Origin: an uncultured Methanobrevibacter sp.
GTDB lineage: Archaea; Methanobacteriota; Methanobacteria; Methanobacteriales; Methanobacteriaceae
DNA: 37,604 nt
Direction of reading: 5' to 3'
NCBI RefSeq assembly: GCF_902769175.1
Contig: NZ_CACXNW010000040.1
Location: 1 to 37,604, forward strand
The position numbers were made by a program, and so were the translations under genes. The notes below the pieces were generated by a model. That model was not told the origin of the DNA, did not search any database, and was given only the letters and a program-made list of their open reading frames with translations. How positions within the stretch are numbered: the stretch's first letter is position 1; each line of letters opens with the position of its first letter. This document shows positions 35,395 to 37,604 of this stretch, in pieces.

Positions 35395-35855
35395 TTTATT
35401 AGTGTATTTAGTGTATAGCATTTAACATAATTCTATTTAATAGGATTATTAATGATAATATCACTTAACTCAAATTATCATTAACTTAAATCTGATTCAA
35501 ATAAGCTTTACGAGTCAGATTTAATTATTTGCTTTTTTTTTAAATAGTTAAATTATAATCGAGCTATGGCTATAAAAGTTTATTAGTAATTTATCGAGTA
35601 TTAAGTTACTCTATCTTTTAGTAAGCTAAGCGTAGTTATTATTTAATTAGAATTATTATGTGCTTGAAACTGATATGAACTCTTGGTTAGCATTGGTTGA
35701 ATGGCTAAATAATTTATTCTATTGGACTATTGCTAGACTAAGTTTTACATTGTTGAAAAAACTGTGCTTTAAAATAAAGCATTCGAATCCGCTAAATTTT
35801 TTAAATAACGTCTCGTGGGTTCGCTCCTTAAAAAACTAATATGGAGGTTACTTTA
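35395..35855 (+). other. 460-base leader region between tRNA-Ser and rps13
   Basis: No gene is visible. Features seen are a perfect 7-bp hairpin TGCTTTA-AAA-TAAAGCA (35765-35781) next to the palindrome ATTCGAAT (35781-35788), and the G+C-richer CGTCTCGTGGGTTCGCTCC (35809-35827) just before the rps13 ribosome binding site GGAGGT (35843-35848). These could be a structured leader for ribosomal protein control. That is inference. Confidence 0.4.
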
Positions 35856-36305
35856 ATGGAAGATGACTTTAAGCACTTAGTGCGTATATCCAGAAAGGAC
35901 GTAGATGGTAATAAAACTATCCAACATGCTTTAACTGAAATTAAAGGTATTGGATTATCCTTATCTAGATCTATCTGTCTTACCTTAGGTTTAAATACTG
36001 ATGATCAAATCGGTTACATCTCTGAAGAGGATGTTGCTAAAATCGAAGCGCTTTTAGAAAATCCAAAGGAATTCAACATTCCTGATTGGATGTTAAACAG
36101 ACGTAACGATTACACTACTGGTGAAGACCTTCATTTAATTGAATCTGACCTTGACATGACTTTAAGAGATGATTTAAACAGAATGAAAAAGACCAGAAGT
36201 TACAAAGGTAGAAGACACGAAGTTGGTTTACCAGTTAGAGGACAAAGAACTAAATCTACTTTCAGACACAGTTCTACTGTCGGTGTAAGTCGTAGAAGAA
36301 GATAG
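35856..36305 (+). CDS. rps13: Small ribosomal subunit protein S13 (uS13)
   Basis: 30S head protein. The 149-residue product has [20 protein letters not shown], the helix-hairpin-helix [18 protein letters not shown], and the tRNA-contacting tail [21 protein letters not shown] chose the ATG at 35856 because GGAGGT lies 7 bases upstream; the ATG at 35841 would include that site. Typical archaeal length. First gene of the rps13-rps4-rps11-rpoD group. Confidence 0.97.
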   Translation: MEDDFKHLVRISRKDVDGNKTIQHALTEIKGIGLSLSRSICLTLGLNTDDQIGYISEEDVAKIEALLENPKEFNIPDWMLNRRNDYTTGEDLHLIESDLDMTLRDDLNRMKKTRSYKGRRHEVGLPVRGQRTKSTFRHSSTVGVSRRRR

Positions 36306-36427
36306 ATTCATATCTTGTTTGACTTAGGTAAACTATGATGGATTTTATATTAAAATTTCTATAAAATTATTGGATTATAGAATTTACATATTATAATAAT
36401 TGATTATAAAGATAAGGAGATGTGATT

Positions 36428-36961
36428 ATGGGACATCCAAGAAAAGCAAGGAAAAAGTATGATACACCACCTCATCCTTGGAATGCAGAAAGAATTAAAA
36501 CTGAAAATAAATTAATGTCTAAATACGGCTTAAAAAACAAAAAGGAAATTTGGAAAGCTGATACTTTAGTTAGAAAATACAGTAGGGAAGCAAGATACTT
36601 ATTAGGTTTCTCCCCAGATCAAGTGCAAGTTGAAACTGAAGAATTGTTAGGACACTTGAAAAGATCAGGAATCCTTGACGAAAACGCTCAATTGGAAAAC
36701 ATTCTTGATTTAACTGTTGAAGACATTTTAAGAAGAAGATTACAAACTATAGTTTTCCAAAAAGGTTTAGCTCGTACTGCTAAAGAAGCAAGAATGTTTG
36801 TAGTACACGGACACATTGCTTTAAACGGTAAAAAATTAAATTCTCCAAGTTACGCTGTAAAAAGAGGAGAAGAAGAAGCAGTTGGTTTCTACCACTCTTC
36901 CCCTGTAGCTAAACAGATTGAAGAACATAATAGAGCAGCTCAAGCTGGTGAAAATCAATAA
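36428..36961 (+). CDS. rps4: Small ribosomal subunit protein S4 (uS4)
   Basis: Primary 16S rRNA-binding protein that nucleates assembly of the 30S body. The 177-residue product begins [19 protein letters not shown] and holds the S4 RNA-binding domain at about residues 98-160 ([20 protein letters not shown], then [13 protein letters not shown]). I chose the ATG at 36428 over the GTG at 36422 because GGAGATG ends just before it and relatives begin M-G-D/H-P. Intact. A 120-base A+T-rich spacer lies before it. Confidence 0.97.
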   Translation: MGHPRKARKKYDTPPHPWNAERIKTENKLMSKYGLKNKKEIWKADTLVRKYSREARYLLGFSPDQVQVETEELLGHLKRSGILDENAQLENILDLTVEDILRRRLQTIVFQKGLARTAKEARMFVVHGHIALNGKKLNSPSYAVKRGEEEAVGFYHSSPVAKQIEEHNRAAQAGENQ

Positions 36962-36972
36962 GGTGTGTAATT

Positions 36973-37365
36973 ATGGCAAAAGATGAAAAGTGGGGAATAG
37001 CTAATATTTATTCATCCTTTAACAATACTATCTTAACTGTAACTGATATTACCGGAGCAGAAACCATCTGCCAATGGTCTGGTGGTAAAGTAGTACGTGC
37101 AGACAGACAACAATCCTCTCCTTTTGCAGCTATGGAAGCAGCAAACAGAGCAGCTGAAGATGCAAAGGAAAAAGGTTTTGTAGGATTGCATATAAGAGTA
37201 AGAGCTCCTGGTGGAAACGGTCCTAGAAGTCCAGGTCCTGGTGCACAAGCAACCATTCGTGCATTAGCAAGAGCTGGAATCAAAATTGGTAAAATTGAAG
37301 ATATCACTCCTATACCTCATGATGGTACTGGAAGACCAGGCGGTAAAAGAGGAAGAAGAGTATAA
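36973..37365 (+). CDS. rps11: Small ribosomal subunit protein S11 (uS11)
   Basis: 30S platform protein. The 130-residue product has [49 protein letters not shown] and the C-terminus [19 protein letters not shown], all nearly invariant in the family. It lies 11 bases after rps4 and 12 before rpoD. Intact and of normal length. Confidence 0.98.
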   Translation: MAKDEKWGIANIYSSFNNTILTVTDITGAETICQWSGGKVVRADRQQSSPFAAMEAANRAAEDAKEKGFVGLHIRVRAPGGNGPRSPGPGAQATIRALARAGIKIGKIEDITPIPHDGTGRPGGKRGRRV

Positions 37366-37377
37366 GAAGGGTTTAAT

Positions 37378-37604
37378 ATGAAAATTGACGTCAAAGAGCA
37401 AGATGAAAATTCAATGACTTTTATAGTCAGGGATGCAGAAGTCCCTTTTGTCAATGCAATCAGAAGAATTGCTATGATGAAAGTTCCAAAATTAGCTATT
37501 GAAGATGTATTCATAGTTAAAAATGATTCTGCAATGTTTGATGAAGTATTAGCTCACAGATTAGGTTTAACTCCTTTAGTTTCTGATGCAGAATCTATTG
37601 AAGG
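37378..37604 (+). CDS. rpoD: DNA-directed RNA polymerase subunit D, start only
   Basis: Archaeal alpha-like assembly subunit of RNA polymerase (Rpo3). Only the first 75 codons are in the window. They show the dimerisation segment VRDAEVPFVNAIRRIAMMKV, the following IEDVFIVKNDSAMFDEVLAH and RLGLTPLVSD, as expected. The ATG follows AAGGGTTTAAT. The rpoD name is the archaeal one and is unrelated to bacterial sigma-70. Confidence 0.95.
   Translation, partial: MKIDVKEQDENSMTFIVRDAEVPFVNAIRRIAMMKVPKLAIEDVFIVKNDSAMFDEVLAHRLGLTPLVSDAESIE

Noticed and set aside
35765..35830. A second tRNA (TTCGAATCC T-loop-like sequence).
   Set aside because: No acceptor stem or complete cloverleaf can be built around it.

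Overview
The window is very A+T-rich archaeal DNA, most likely from a Methanobrevibacter-like gut methanogen (Methanobacteriales). The reasons are the archaeal/eukaryotic ribosomal proteins (L32e, L19e, L34e, L14e), archaeal SecY, AdkA and Cbf5, GGTGAT/GGAGG-type ribosome binding sites, TTTATATA promoters, adhesin-like surface proteins with beta-helix and Ig-like repeats, and T-rich intergenic DNA.

Layout. 1-9.2 kb is the distal part of the S10/spc ribosomal supercluster: rpl32e, rpl19e, rpl18, rps5, rpl30, rpl15, secY, adkA, an EMC3/DUF106 membrane insertase, rpl34e, cmk and a broken rpl14e. 9.2-19.2 kb is an accessory block with three adhesin-like genes, a membrane-anchored Ser/Lys signal-peptidase-like protein, a DnaQ-type exonuclease and, on the minus strand, a dCMP-deaminase-like gene. 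cbf5 (tRNA/rRNA pseudouridine synthase) lies at 19.3-20.2 kb. 20.3-35.0 kb is a second accessory block: a small winged-helix protein, an MFS exporter, glnA with an NrpR-type operator, a four-gene archaeal glutamate synthase operon that includes a circularly permuted FrhB-like subunit, a PEP/pyruvate-binding protein with a KaiC-like N-terminus, and three small uncharacterised genes. 35.3-37.6 kb returns to the ribosomal cluster: tRNA-Ser(GGA), rps13, rps4, rps11 and the start of rpoD (RNA polymerase subunit D).

How the genes work together. The flanks make ribosomes, RNA polymerase and the Sec translocon. The glnA-glt block would form the GS/GOGAT ammonia assimilation route, with electrons probably entering through the FrhB-like subunit. 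The adhesin block with its secreted peptidase looks like a cell-surface module.

Two things stand out. First, several accessory genes carry single-base frameshifts and in-frame stops (two adhesins, MFS, glnA, gltB3, the PPDK-like gene and the TPR gene), while about 11 kb of core coding sequence carries no frameshift apart from the rpl14e lesion. Second, two core ribosomal genes have internal losses: rpl19e lacks about 13 conserved residues in frame, and rpl14e lacks its centre. Nearly every long intergenic gap holds its own T-rich tandem repeat with a 25-57 bp period. Whether the lesions are real decay or sequence errors cannot be settled from the window alone.
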